Of a stretch of DNA of 64,000 nucleotides, positions 15,001-25,757 are shown piece by piece (the first letter of the stretch is position 1; every line of letters begins with the position of its first letter). Origin of the DNA: Pipra filicauda (taxonomy: Eukaryota > Chordata > Aves > Passeriformes > Pipridae); the NCBI RefSeq assembly GCF_003945595.2, contig NW_024104620.1:1336501-1400500 (forward strand). Reading direction: 5' to 3'. A program made the translations under genes and the position numbers. Under the pieces are notes generated by a model that made no database searches, was not told where the DNA came from, and worked only from the letters and a program-made list of their open reading frames with translations.

Positions 15001-17767
15001 CTCAAGGCTTTAGAAAAGGATGGAGATTGGATTACCTAAGTGCCTTCATTTGGCCCCTATCTCAGAGTAATTAAAACTCTCCAAACTGTAACTGTTAACG
15101 GGCATTATTGTGAAAAAGTTTGGTGGTCATGCAGGGAAAGAATTCTTTTTGGTTATCAGTAGGACCTTTTATTTATTCAGACTTCTGCTGGGATTAGAAA
15201 GGGGTTTTATTGTATTATTTAAAAAAAGATAAAGTAAAACTGAAGAAAGGCAAGGAGAATGATTGGATCGAGGAGCTGGCTTCTGCTCAAGGAAGGACTA
15301 AATAGAATAGGGGCATTCAGTTGGAAAATGATGTTTGATGTGGGAATACAATAGAGATCTATGAAATCATGAATGTGGGAGAAAAGGGTGCTAGGGAATT
15401 TTTATTTCCCACAATAAAAGAAGTAGGAGGCATCTGATGAAATGTTCATTTAAAATAAACAAAAGATATTATTTTTCACACAGTGCATTATTACCTTGTG
15501 AGCTTACTGCTGCTGGGGACTGTGCATGCCAGGAAGATAAATGGATTTGGAGATGGCATAACAGTTCATGGGAGATTGGGTCTCCTGGTGTTAATTGTGG
15601 TTTTCTGGATGTACGCTCCAGCTGAGGAAATCCCTAAATAGGATTTTGCAGTGAATATGTCAGGTGGAAACATGTCCTGTGTCTAAAGCTGCTGTTACCA
15701 GCCACTGTTAAAGACAGGGTATCGGGTCCTGATCTACACCAGTGTGTCACTGGTGCTGGGCTTTACTGGAAGGGGGGTTGTCTGCCCTCCTCCAGCGCAG
15801 CCGTCTCACCAGGCAGGGGTGATGGGCCTGACTTGGCAGAGCTTGTGTTGCACTCCCTGGTCTGAATATTTGGAAAGGTAATGCCCAGGGATTTGGCCTG
15901 AACTCACAAACATTAATGGTGCAAGCTGGCCTGACCCCTGTCAGATCAGGGCAGGCAACGAGAGAGTCACAACTGTGGCTTGACAGCATCATTGCCCTCT
16001 TTCATCCAACACCAGTTTATTCCCCTTCATTTTTCTATTCTTTCTCTCAGTCTCTCTCTTTGGTTAGAAGCTCTAATAACCATGTTTGGATGCTGCTTAG
16101 GCCTTGCAGCTCCTTTATTTTCCAAACCATGTAGCTCCATTTCTCTGTGGCTTCACACTGGAGGATACAGAGGATTTTTTAAATAACATTACACACTTTT
16201 CCATCACTTGAAGGCTGGTGAGGAAATGTGTTTCTCAATAATAATTATTGTTGCTTCAATACCATACCAAAGAAAAATGAGAATGTCCCACTCCTAGGCA
16301 GCTTGTGTTCCAATTTTTCTGCGAGGTGTTCCTTGTTTTGTCAGCTGTGAGAAGAGACGGGAAACAAATGTGCTTTATTTCCTCTGCAGATGAGGAGCAC
16401 AGTTGGCTGCCCGTTTTTGGCAGGTTGTGTGTCAGTACCACACACGTGAGAGCACACAAGGGGGGGCCATGTGGTCTGTAGTCACTGTACAACAGCATCA
16501 CCCAGTTATAAAATTAAATAGCCAGTGTGGGATGTTGATTTTTTATGGAAGTTTGGGTTTTGATGATGTTTCTGAGCTTATTACAGTTTATAATTTTGTC
16601 TTCTGAAATGCTTTTCTTGCAGCAAAAAAACGAAGCAGCATCAAAGCCCTCCTCCACAGCAGAAGCCTCTAACCTTGGCCTATGATGGAGACATTGATAT
16701 GTAACATATAAAAGAAATCCAAATCTAGACATCAACTGCCTTAACTGCTTTCTTTTTTGGAACTCTCCGACTTCTCAGTTTTTTGAGGAATCTCCTGATG
16801 TGTAATATACTGGGCAGAACAGAAGTATTGCAAGCTTAAAACTTTGCTATTTCTTTATTTAAAAAAAAAAAAAAGGAGTTAAAACTTGGATCCTGTGAAG
16901 CTTTTCTGAAAAGACCAGAAGATACAGCTCTTCCTGTTGAGCAATGGGAATAAAAAAAAAAAAAAAAAAAGAAGAGAGAATCTACAGACATCAAAAGGAA
17001 TTATCTAAAAAAAAAAAAAAAAAAGGCATGACAATCCCAAGGAAAATGTGACATTTACTGTAAATGACAAGTTTGACACAGCATCATTATGCACTATATT
17101 AGTGCAGGGTTCTTTATTCTTCACATACTTCAACAATGAGTTTTCTAGTGTTTACATTTCGTTCAAAGACTTTAAAACCAGATCATGTATTTTGAGAAAT
17201 GCAAGGAAGAATGAGTTGAAGTGTCTGAAGTTATCAGGTTTTTTAAAGTTTCTTCCTTCTTATCCTGTTTTCTAGTCTGGAATATGATTTTGCTTCATTT
17301 CCACCTACAGGACAGAATAAGGATTGTTATGAAAAAGCATAGGTGGTTTCTTAACCAAGAATATTTTTTAAAGAGTTGAGTAGATAGGTGTTTTAATGAA
17401 TGGCTAGAGGATTTGATTGTTTAAAAAGTATTTTAAATTATATTAAACCATGTAGATACATTATGGGCAGTTTAAATTGTTATTCAGTTTAATTAATACA
17501 AACTCTGCTTTTGTATTTAAATTTTCTTATCTGAAATATTTATAAATTCCTTTTTTTGAATTTAATTACCTGACCTCATTTAATATACATCAAACACAAA
17601 TGCAGTTTGTAGAAGGTCTTGCTTTTTTAAATGTTTCAGAACCACTGAGAAGTTACATGTCGTAAAATTCTGGGAACATTTGAAGAGGGTAAGTGTTTAT
17701 AATAGTGTGTGTTGCAAGTAAGAAAGTGCCATCTTGTGGTATTGACTTGTATTTATAAGCAAATAAA
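2895..17767 (+). CDS. THSD7B: THSD7B, 3' part (eight coding exons plus 3'UTR)
   Basis: Coding exons are 2895-3040, 8090-8249, 8590-8763, 8842-8937, 10005-10087, 11068-11260, 14813-14900 and 16623-16704. All junctions are GT-AG and the phases join into one frame of about 339 residues plus stop. The product is a type I membrane glycoprotein built of thrombospondin type-1 repeats. Visible here are the last TSP1 repeats with WSEWSSC-type tryptophan/cysteine motifs, a block containing VWCQRSDGMNVTG, a cysteine-rich RGVCGCERGY segment, one membrane helix and a short tail ending AYDGDIDM. This ending is typical of the THSD7 family. THSD7A and THSD7B are similar here; I chose THSD7B because HNMT lies directly downstream, as in other vertebrates. 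The gene starts outside the window. The end given is the best poly(A) signal. Confidence 0.93.
3041..8089. other. THSD7B intron, 5.0 kb
   Basis: This is AT-rich intronic sequence. It contains a (GAA)5 microsatellite at 6501-6515 next to an AT-rich tract. I see no exon or clear mobile element in it. Confidence 0.75.
8090..8249 (+). CDS. THSD7B: THSD7B exon, TSP1 repeat
   Basis: The acceptor is ATTTTATAG and the donor CCCAG|GTAAAG. It begins in phase 0 with GGQCGDGLQVRNLTC and ends with PCSVPCPG, whose final glycine codon is split. The NLT sequon is a likely N-glycosylation site, as expected for an extracellular domain. Confidence 0.93.
8250..8589. other. THSD7B short intron
   Basis: This is a 340-bp intron between two TSP1 exons, with no other feature seen. 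Confidence 0.85.
8590..8763 (+). CDS. THSD7B: THSD7B exon, TSP1 repeat with WxxW motif
   Basis: The acceptor is TGTACAG and the donor CTCAG|GTAGCT; both ends are phase 1. The translation begins DCHLTEWSEWSSCELTC, a typical TSP1 start with a WSEW motif of the kind that is C-mannosylated in this family. It ends METRPCS. Confidence 0.95.
8842..8937 (+). CDS. THSD7B: THSD7B exon, end of TSP1 repeat
   Basis: The acceptor is TATTGCAG and the donor CACAG|GTATCT; both ends are phase 1. The translation runs from GKCYDYLWKTS to VWCQRSDGMNVTG, a block characteristic of the THSD7 family with a second N-glycosylation sequon (NVT). The preceding intron is only 78 bp. Confidence 0.95.
8938..10004. other. 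THSD7B intron
   Basis: This intron is 1.07 kb and shows no repeat or gene. Confidence 0.85.
10005..10087 (+). CDS. THSD7B: THSD7B exon, cysteine-rich segment
   Basis: The acceptor is TTTTCCAG and the donor ACGCAG|GTAATT. It enters in phase 1 and ends on a codon boundary. The translation contains GGCPLRTKPAEVRHC and ACRKPFSYCTQ, with four cysteines in 27 codons. Confidence 0.94.
10088..11067. other. THSD7B intron
   Basis: This intron is 0.98 kb with nothing recognisable beyond unique AT-rich sequence. Confidence 0.85.
11068..11260 (+). CDS. THSD7B: THSD7B exon, juxtamembrane extracellular segment
   Basis: The acceptor is TATCTCCAG and the donor ATCCAG|GTGAAA. It starts in phase 0 with RGVCGCERGYTEVMRSNG, then continues through a lysine-rich stretch (GLEDKKADVKTIAGKNK) to HDIFKGWSIQPFNP. 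The last base begins a split codon. This matches the conserved stretch just before the membrane helix in THSD7 proteins. Confidence 0.95.
11261..14812. other. THSD7B intron, 3.55 kb
   Basis: The intron lies between the juxtamembrane and membrane-helix exons. It carries the antisense open frame at 11777-12100, listed separately. The rest is unremarkable. Confidence 0.8.
11777..12100 (-). pseudogene. Unidentified antisense open frame in THSD7B intron (retrocopy fragment or unknown exon)
   Basis: On the minus strand a frame of about 105 codons runs from just after a stop (near 12100) to TGA at 11777-11779; its first ATG is at 12073. The translation looks like real protein: acidic and lysine residues are well mixed with aromatics, with stretches such as FASHFKALFAFQKFVLDEF and KTTVKMGISYYYSTSPVD. 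I do not recognise the family. No convincing minus-strand splice sites frame it and no A-tail is evident at its 3' side. A fragment of a retrocopied gene is therefore the simplest reading, and a chance frame cannot be excluded. Confidence 0.3.
14813..14900 (+). CDS. THSD7B: THSD7B exon, transmembrane helix
   Basis: The acceptor is CTTCAACAG after a long pyrimidine tract and the donor ATGTG|GTAAGT. The translation is DGKLKMWVYGVSAGGFF followed by IIVFLIFTSYLM, a single hydrophobic helix of about 22 residues. It ends in phase 2, splitting a cysteine codon. Confidence 0.95.
14901..16622. other. THSD7B last intron
   Basis: This intron is 1.72 kb and holds no recognised feature. Confidence 0.85.
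16623..16704 (+). CDS. THSD7B: THSD7B last coding exon, cytoplasmic tail and stop
   Basis: The acceptor is TTCTTGCAG. The first base completes the split cysteine codon, then KKTKQHQSPPPQQKPLTL and AYDGDIDM precede TAA at 16702-16704. The basic stop-transfer stretch after the helix and the short proline-rich tail are typical of THSD7 proteins. Confidence 0.95.
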
Positions 17768-17790
17768 ATGCTAAAGAGAGTGAGAAAATT
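16705..17790 (+). other. THSD7B: THSD7B 3'UTR (probable)
   Basis: Non-coding sequence follows the stop codon. It contains three long A-tracts (16861-16874, 16952-16970, 17007-17024) and an AU-rich middle. The end is set by the AATAAA at 17762 and the GU-rich stretch after it (about 17795-17835). Longer forms are possible because another AATAAA lies at 18424. Confidence 0.6.
17762..17767 (+). terminator. THSD7B: Candidate poly(A) signal of THSD7B
   Basis: AATAAA lies about 1.06 kb after the stop codon, followed within 30-70 bases by a GU-rich stretch. An AATAAA at 16949 is less likely because it runs straight into a genomic A-tract. Confidence 0.5.
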
Positions 17791-18734
17791 GCTTCTGGTA
17801 TGTTGCATTAAATGTGTGTAAACAACATGTGTTATTAGTCCTTTACTGTGTCTGAGAGTGGAGTTGGATTCCAAACTTTTCTGGCATATTTTGTGCTGCA
17901 GTGATTAGTGAAAAAGTGAGTATAGACAAGTGCAAGTTGGGAGAATGATTGCAGGTCTGGAGAATGGTTATTTTTAACTCAATGCTGCTGCTTATTCCAA
18001 TAATGAGAAGAGAAAAAAAGAATTGTTTACAGCCCAGCACCTGTGTGGTCCATTCCAATCTGCAGCTACCTGGATCATCACAAGAGGTGGGTGTAACTGG
18101 GGCAGAAGGCATTGCTCATGTTGTTATGTTGCTATGCACAGCCTTTGTAATGTGATTTGAATATTACAGTTTTATTGAAAAAATAATGGAATTGTAGGTA
18201 GGTTTCCTGCCCCAGGTCACGATCCCACCCACCCAGCACTGTTCCCTCAGCATTAAATTGAGGTGTTAGTGTGTCACCAAAGCAGGGTCAGGAATGTGCT
18301 TTTCTCTTCCCTCATTAGAAAGAAAGGCTGATAGAATTGCAAGGGGAAATTTTCTCACTTGTTTCTGGCCCTGGAGATGTTCTGCTGGCCTTGCTTCCCA
18401 CCTTAGAGCTGTAACTGTTTATGGAATAAAAAGCAGGATCTAGTGTTTCCCAGTAACATTGGGGCCCTAAATCTTTTTTTAATGGTGCCCTGTACTGAAC
18501 TGCTGACTAACATGTACAGAGTAAGAGTTGCAAGGGGAATAATGATCTAGTGCTATTAGGAAGAACACTGACAGATCTTAATATATTTTGTCTGTGGGAT
18601 ACAATGTGAGGAGAATGGTGCTCTTTGAATAATGAAGGAATAAACTCAATTAAGCATGCTGTTCAACAAGGCATTGGAGTGGGAAAGTTGGTGTTAAAAT
18701 AGCAAAATGACAGCTGCAACATGGGAGACCACAG

Positions 18735-19064
18735 AGCAGCTACCAGTGCCTGAGGGGGGCTACAAGAGAGCTGGAGAGGGACTTTGGATAAGGGCATGGA
18801 GAGACAGGACAAGGGGGAATGGCTTCAGACTGGGTGAATGGCAGGGTTACATTATTAGGAAGAAATTGGGGTGGTGAGGCACTGGCCCAGGTTGCCCAAA
18901 AAAGTTGCGGATGACCCATCCTTGAAAGTCTTCAAGGTCGGGTTGGATGGGCCTTGGAGCAACCTGGTCTAGTGGAAGGTGTCTCTGCTCTTGGCAGGGG
19001 ATTGGAATAAGATGACCCTTGAGTTCCCTTCGGACCCAAACCATTCCGTGACTCGATGATTCTG
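18735..19064 (+). mobile_element. CR1 LINE, 3' end fragment
   Basis: The sequence follows the CR1 3' region: GCTACAAGAGAGCTGGAGAG, then the GGTTGGATGGGCCTTGGAGC stretch. It ends in the ATTCYRTGAY-type tail (ATTCCGTGACTCGATGATTCTG, in two parts). Confidence 0.9.
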
Positions 19065-20677
19065 CATCCGGTGCAGGAGATGTCAGCTGTGTGGTCAACT
19101 ACTCTGGGGAGGCAAGGAGCTCCAGGTACAACACTGCAAAGCAGATGTTTATATTGATGGATCTGGGGATGTGTTTCAGTTTGGTGCCCTTCACCACTCT
19201 CTGTCCCCACCTGTGCACCTTCTGGCCAAAGGGACTGTCCACGGTTCCCAGTGGGACTGGGCACTGCGGGTGGAGCCGCGGGCTGTGCAGGGCAGTGGTG
19301 CCGGGGGCTGAGGGACACTCAGTGTCTGCTGCAGAGCTGTTGCAGTTCAGCAATACCCTCTAGGGAATGAGTGCACCTGTTTGACTTTGTAAAATGAAAA
19401 GGAGCAGCAGGGGAGGCTCGTGAGGCTGCTGTTCCAGACAGCTGCTGCTGGCTGGGTACTGTCTGACGGCGCAGACACGAACGCGTGTCCGCTCCTCGTC
19501 CAGCTTGGACAGTACGGTGATTCAAACGTCACAACATAATTGCATGGATTTGGGATTGAATTAAGCTGTGAAATTGAACAGAGGAGCTGGTGGCCCTGCA
19601 GAGTCCATGAGGCTGAGAATGCAGCACAGTGCAAAACCAGGAATCAGTTGTTTAGACATACCAAGGTTATTGCTATTTGTAAGAGCTCTGGATATCCTGC
19701 TGCAGGGAGATGCCCAGCCTCCTGTGAGAGCTCTGGAGTCAATTCCTGCCTTTCATTGTCCAAAGTGAACCATGATATGGAAAAAGGGTTACTCCCAATT
19801 CTTACCTGTTTGGTATTTCTAAACTTTTTGCTGAAGTAGCTGGTGCTGGTGCTGTCCCCTGCTGAAGACAGGACAGAGATCTTGGTCCCATTCAGGAAGG
19901 TCATTCCAATACTCCCAGCTAGGCATCCCATCAAGACACATATGTGATTGTGAGTGAAGGCATCTGGGGGTGAAGAATTTGCCGAATGCCCTGGCAATTT
20001 GTCTGTGTATATAATAACCAGATAACAAGAGTCAGCACTTTGTCATCATTTATTTCAACTCTCTTGATTTCAAAGTCCAGTTCCAGGTGTTTCTTACTTT
20101 GGTATCACAGCTGTAAGACCTGCAACTTTTTTTTTTTTTCCATGCATGGGATATTTGCATGCACAGGTACCATGTTTATGCATCTCATTTTGCTTAAACA
20201 CTGCCAACATTGGGGCTTTTGTATGAGGTATGTAAAATCAAACTACATTTTTCCTGCAGAAATATCCTGAAGTCTTGGGAAGCTTTCTCATTCATAGGGC
20301 TGGATTCCAACTGTACTCCCTCCCAGCAACCACACTAGAAATGTCACTGGACCCTTGAACCTCAGGTGCTACAATCTAGAGCAATCTAGATTAATTTTCT
20401 TTGCTCTGGAAGCAGAGTAGTGTAAAATTTTCTACAAGAAAATGCAGCTAAAGACTCATAAATTAGCTTGTGCTTGTATTCATACGTGTCAGAGAAGAGC
20501 CTAATTGTATAGTTTTCTTTGCTTAAGTGCACTTGCATTCATAGGCGGTTTCACTGGGAAATGAATAAATCTTAAGGGGAAAAGAAAATCTTTTGAGGAC
20601 CTCTATTTTGGATTAATCCCAGTAAGTATGAAGTTATTCATAATGCTAACATGGCATAGCTGGTTTCTTGAAAGATT

Positions 20678-21077
20678 ATCATAGGATGGTTTGGGTTGGA
20701 GGTGACCTTAGAGATCATCCAGTTCCAACCCCTTGCCATGGGCAGGGATACCTTCCACTAGACCTGGTCACTCAAAGCCCCATCCAACCTGGCCTTGAAC
20801 TTCTAAGGAGAGGCATCCACAAATTTTCTGGGCAATCTGTGCCAGTGCCACATCACCCTCACAGTGAAGAATTTCTTCCTAATCTAAATTTACCTTCTTT
20901 CAGTTTAAAGCAATTCTCTCATCCCATCACTCCATGCCCTTGTCAAAGTCCCTCTCCAGCTCTGTAGTACTGGAAAGGACTCTCAGGTCTCCCTTGATCC
21001 TTCTCTTTTCCAGGCTGAACAACCCCAGCTCTCAGTCTGTCTCCATGGCAGAGGTGCTCCAGCCCTCTGATCATATT
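20678..21077 (-). mobile_element. CR1 LINE, 3' end fragment, reverse orientation
   Basis: It starts with ATAGGATGGTTTGGGTTGGA, the reverse complement of the CR1 3' end. It continues through CCATCCAACCTGGCCTTGAA and the CAGGCTGAACAACCCCAGCT segment, ending near CCAGCCCTCTGATCATAT. Confidence 0.92.
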
Positions 21078-24000
21078 TTTTCTCAGTACATAACTTAATT
21101 TGCCCTTATGAGTGGAAGGAGAAATGTAGTTTAAATATGATTTTGCATCTTGTTTTCAATTGGGAGGTGATAATGCAGAAAAAATTATCTAACTCGGGAC
21201 CTTTTGAAAGATGGATCAGGCTACCTGATGTATGAACATGCCTCAGGACAGATTATGGTTCTGTCTGGTTTAAAATGTAATTTAAATGAATTAACTTCCA
21301 CATCCTACAGCTGTGACATGCACCTGTCCTGGACAGGAGCTTGATTTATATTGCCTTTATGAAGATATATCTGAGCACAGGCTATTACGTGCCATCAATA
21401 TGTATGTGTTACTTGATTCCCAGAGCCACGACCTGACAGGTGACTCTGTTACTGTCACTTAACTGCTGACATGACTTGTGCCACCAGCCATGCCATTAAG
21501 CTATTGAGATGTGACACGACCTGATCCGTAACGCTCACGACGGGCTCTGCCTCCTGCTTCTGTCAGACGTGGAAGATTAAGGAAGTCACGTGTAACTCCT
21601 CCTGGTCTTGCTGCATCTGCAGGGAAGGGCATCCCCCTGGGTCGCAGCCGTCAGCCCTGCCCAGTGCAGCAGCACGGATGGGATGGATGGGTTTGGGTCA
21701 AGAAAGTTGTACAGCTGTGAGGTTGCCTTAAAGAAGTCTGTTTGACCCAGTGGAATAACTGGGGCTGGAAACATGATTGTAAAAATAACAAGGAATTCAC
21801 ACGAACTGACATTAAATAAATTGAATCGCGCAGTTGTTTCTTGTCCCCTGCCTGGTAGAAATGAAAGAAGTGTCTTGCTGTGAAGTCTGATAACAAGGGA
21901 CCCCACTGTCCCTTGAAACAGGTTAATATTTGGCCACGCTTTGTGATTTGGTTATATTTACATTTAGGGAGAAAAGACTAGATTTGAATGAATAGTTATA
22001 ATGGTAATCACGGCGATGGAATGCTTTCTGCATGAATTTTTAATGTGTACCCTTTTATTATACCCTTTTATCTTCCAATCTAATATAGTTTATTGGTATT
22101 TTTAAATGTAAACTAATGGTAAAATGGTCACATATGAAATGTCTGAGAAAATAACCTAAACCCCCATATTTGCAGTTGTTGATAATTATGCTCATTTACT
22201 TTGATTACATGCTTTTTTACAGTCATGTCTAGAATGGACTGTAGGTGGATACACAGGTTAAAGCAATTTATGGGATTTATCCTGTCTGTGAAGAGATGTT
22301 TTGATGGAATGAAAAATAAGATTCATTTTCCTCCAATAAGGAAGAATGTTAATTTTCTCCTCTGCTTCACGAAAGTTCACCTTCATGTTGTGAATACTGG
22401 GGTTGTTACATGTCAATATGACATTTGGAAAAAATCTCTTCAAACTTAATAACAGTGAAGAATCTTTTGAGAGTACATGAGGAAGTGGAGCACCAAGCAT
22501 TCATTTTGCAGATGAGGAAGGTGGCACTCAGATTCTATATTTTTTGGGTGCAATCTGGCTCCTACCTCATGTGAGCAAGCTTCAAGTAGTTTTTCTTGCA
22601 GAATGCAGCCCAGCAATAGTGTTTCCAGGATGCTGCAGTTACCCAGTGATCATAGCACTGCACAGCAGCAGGATTATTGGCCAAGGAACAATGTGACATT
22701 TTATCTCTCCATTAGAAATAACCTTTGGTAACTGTGTTCTGAGTTTAGCAGGAACAGGCAGGAATACAGTTAGGGTCACTTCTCTGTCACTGTTGTAGCA
22801 TCAAGCAAAACCATATTTGGAGGTGGCAAAGGAGGGATGTGTCTGATCCAAAGTCAGTAAACGATGCTCATTGACTTCATCTAGAGACGATCAGGCCATT
22901 CGTAGGTTGTTATCTGCTGCTTCCTTCAAGTTTTCCACCACCACTGACCTTTGTGAATATGAGTGCATTGATTCTGAAATGCCTCATGTGGCAAATTAAG
23001 TGATTTAATTACACAATTTGGGTTTGCCTTCTACATTACAAGTCAGTTCAGTTCAGTGACTGAATTAAATACACATCCCAGCAATTGATGGGTCAGAACA
23101 GTGAAAGATGCAGGTGTCCCCTGAGAAGTGTGGTCTGTGGCTGCTCTTCTGCAGCAGAAAGGTTAAGCTTCTTGGCTTGTGTGCATTGGGTAGACCAAGT
23201 CTATCAAAATTTATTTAAGTGAAGTGTTTGGAGTCTACCTGAGGATGGAAATCCAGGATTGTTTCAATGACAGAATGCAATAGAGATTTCATTTCGGATC
23301 ATCCATTCTTTAAGAAAAGCATTTGTGTCAGTCGACATCCATGTTTCTCCTGTTTGTAGTGGATGTTTTAAGTCTTTCTTCTGATGAAACTGAAGCCTTC
23401 TCCTCAGATAAGCAAAGTGGGACTTTGAAGAGGTTCCACTGTGATGGAAGGTTTTGTTTTTCCAACATACACTACGTAGAACTTGTGAAGGTTCTATGAG
23501 AAGGCTGTAGCCCAGCTGAAGCACCAGTGAACTGATTGTTTTCAGAAGTGCAAGAAGGATATTTGCTGGAGCCCTAACACTGTGTCTGAGCCATCTCTCC
23601 CAGTGACAAACATGCTGAGGGACTGCCAGGAAAAGTCACAGCAGAGACAGGTCATACCAGAGCAACTTGCAGTGATCCCTTGTTTTCTCTAATGGCCCCA
23701 CACCACTTTTTTTAACTGGGTAAACCACCTCATCTTCCAGTATCTGACAGTCCTGGAGCAGAGAAAATGGGGTTTTATAACTCAGTCAAGTCCTAGCTCT
23801 GGTTTCTATTGCAATGGACTGTGCACGGTGGGCTCAGCAGAGGAGCATCAGAGACATACATCTCTATAATCTGTACCCTGTGCCTGATGGCTGCACTCTG
23901 TGGTGACAGCAGTGACATTCAGACAGGTTTCTCATTGCTGGGAAGCATCAGGAGATTGCTACTTCTCCAGTAGAGATGGGCGGAAAATATCGCTTCATGT

Positions 24001-24914
24001 ACTGAATGCAAGCAGCTGATGGAGCCTGTTGAAGACAGAATTGAGATGAAAAGCTGTAATGCAGATGTGTCACATCACAGTTGTCACTCCATTTCTCTGT
24101 AAGATACGGCAGATCCACAGCAATTAATTTTAAATGCAGTCTCTATTACTGCAGAGCGGTAACTTGAAATATTTACTACTTTATTTGCTTCATGCCAAGT
24201 GAGATTTCACTCAATTTGTCATTAAAAACACTGTCCTCTTCTGAGGAAAGAGTATATTTACATAAACTGCTCTCCAGTAATTCTGTGTTTTCTGCAGGAG
24301 AAGATTTTGTGCACAAAAATCTGTGCTGATGAGCCTGTGGGACCAAAGACAGATGGGGAAAGGAGAACAGATCTGTTCATTGCCCTCAGAGGGCTGTAAA
24401 AAGGCCAAAGGGATCAAACTCCCATTCCTTTGTCACTCTTTTACATATAACATGGATCATCATTAACCAAAAAAAATTCCTAAAACTGACAAAACCCCCA
24501 AAGTTGGGCAGTGCTTTGATGTACCAGAACATGACTTAGAAATGAAGAGCTGCTGCCTGCAATGAGTCTGCTGGATCCCTTCTGCAGTCTCTAAAAAGTA
24601 AAAACCAGAAAGCTACCTGTCTCTCCTAATCATGCAATCCTGGGAAGTGGATATGGGGGGAGGGAGGATGGTGGAAGCCAAATGCTGTGGCATTTGAAGT
24701 GAAATGGGGAGTGTTGCAGCCCAGAGTACAGGGGATGCAGTGCTGGCTGTAGAATCAGCTCCATCCCAAGCCTCAGCTGTAGCATGTGGGACTGACTTGA
24801 AACTTGTTTGTCCTATTGTTGTTCTACAGAGAAAAATGTGTTAATTTATCAAGTCTGTAGAAATGCAAAATACGCACATAAGCCCATGCCAGCATTAAGA
24901 CCCCCTTATTTGGA

Positions 24915-25757
24915 TGGGAGTGTTCTCCTGGAGGGCAGGAAGTCTCTGCAGAGGGATCTGGAGAGGCTGGATTGATGGGCTGAGGCCAGTGGCATGAGGT
25001 TTAACAAGGGGAAGTGCCAGGTCCTGCACTTGGGTCACTACAACCTCAGGCAGCACTACAGACTGAGGGAAGAGTTGGCTGGAAGGTGCCTGGCAGAGAA
25101 GGACCTGGGGGTGCTGGTGACAGCAGCTGAACATGAGCCAGTGTGTGCCCAGGTGGTCAGAAAGGCCAGTGGCATCCTGGCTTGTATCAGCAATAGTTTG
25201 GCCAGCAGGACTAGGGAAGTGATTGTCCCCCTGTGCTGGGCACTGGTGAGGTCACATCTCAAGTGCTGTGTCCAGTTCTGGGCCCCTCACAACAACAAAG
25301 ACATTGAGGTGATGGAGCGTGTCCAGAGAAGGGCAATGAAGCTGGTGAAGGGCCTGAAGCACAAGTCCTGTGAGGAGCAGCTGAGGGAGCTGGGAGGGCC
25401 CAGCCTGGAGAAGAGGAGAGTCGGGGGAGACCTTCTCTCTACAACTCCCTGACAGGAGGCTGTAGCCAGGTGGGGTCAGTCTCTTCACCCAGGCTACAAG
25501 TGACAGTATGAGAGGAAATGTCCTCAAGGGGAAGTTTAGATTGGATATTAAGGAAAATCTGTTGACCAAAAGGGTTGTCAAGCACTGGCACAGGCTACCC
25601 AGGGCAGTGGTGGAGTCACCATCCCTGGAGGGATGTAAAAGACACATAGATGTGGCACCTGGGGACATGATTTAGTGGTGGGCTCAGCAGTGTTGGGTTA
25701 ACAATTGGACTTGGTAACCTTAAAGGACTTTTCCAATTTCTTCTATTCTGTCACTAG
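24915..25757 (+). mobile_element. CR1 LINE, longest copy, with C-terminal part of ORF2
   Basis: This 0.84-kb CR1 fragment ends in the usual 3' sequence (TTGGGTTAACAATTGGACTT, then the tail). It keeps an open frame of 152 codons at 24994-25452 matching the extreme C-terminus of the CR1 ORF2 protein (for example [35 protein letters not shown]). The reverse-transcriptase catalytic core and the endonuclease are absent, so the copy cannot move by itself. The unbroken frame suggests a fairly young insertion. Confidence 0.93.

Noticed and set aside
2895..16704. Assignment to THSD7A instead of THSD7B
   Set aside because: The C-terminal regions are similar, but HNMT directly downstream on the same strand fits the THSD7B locus.
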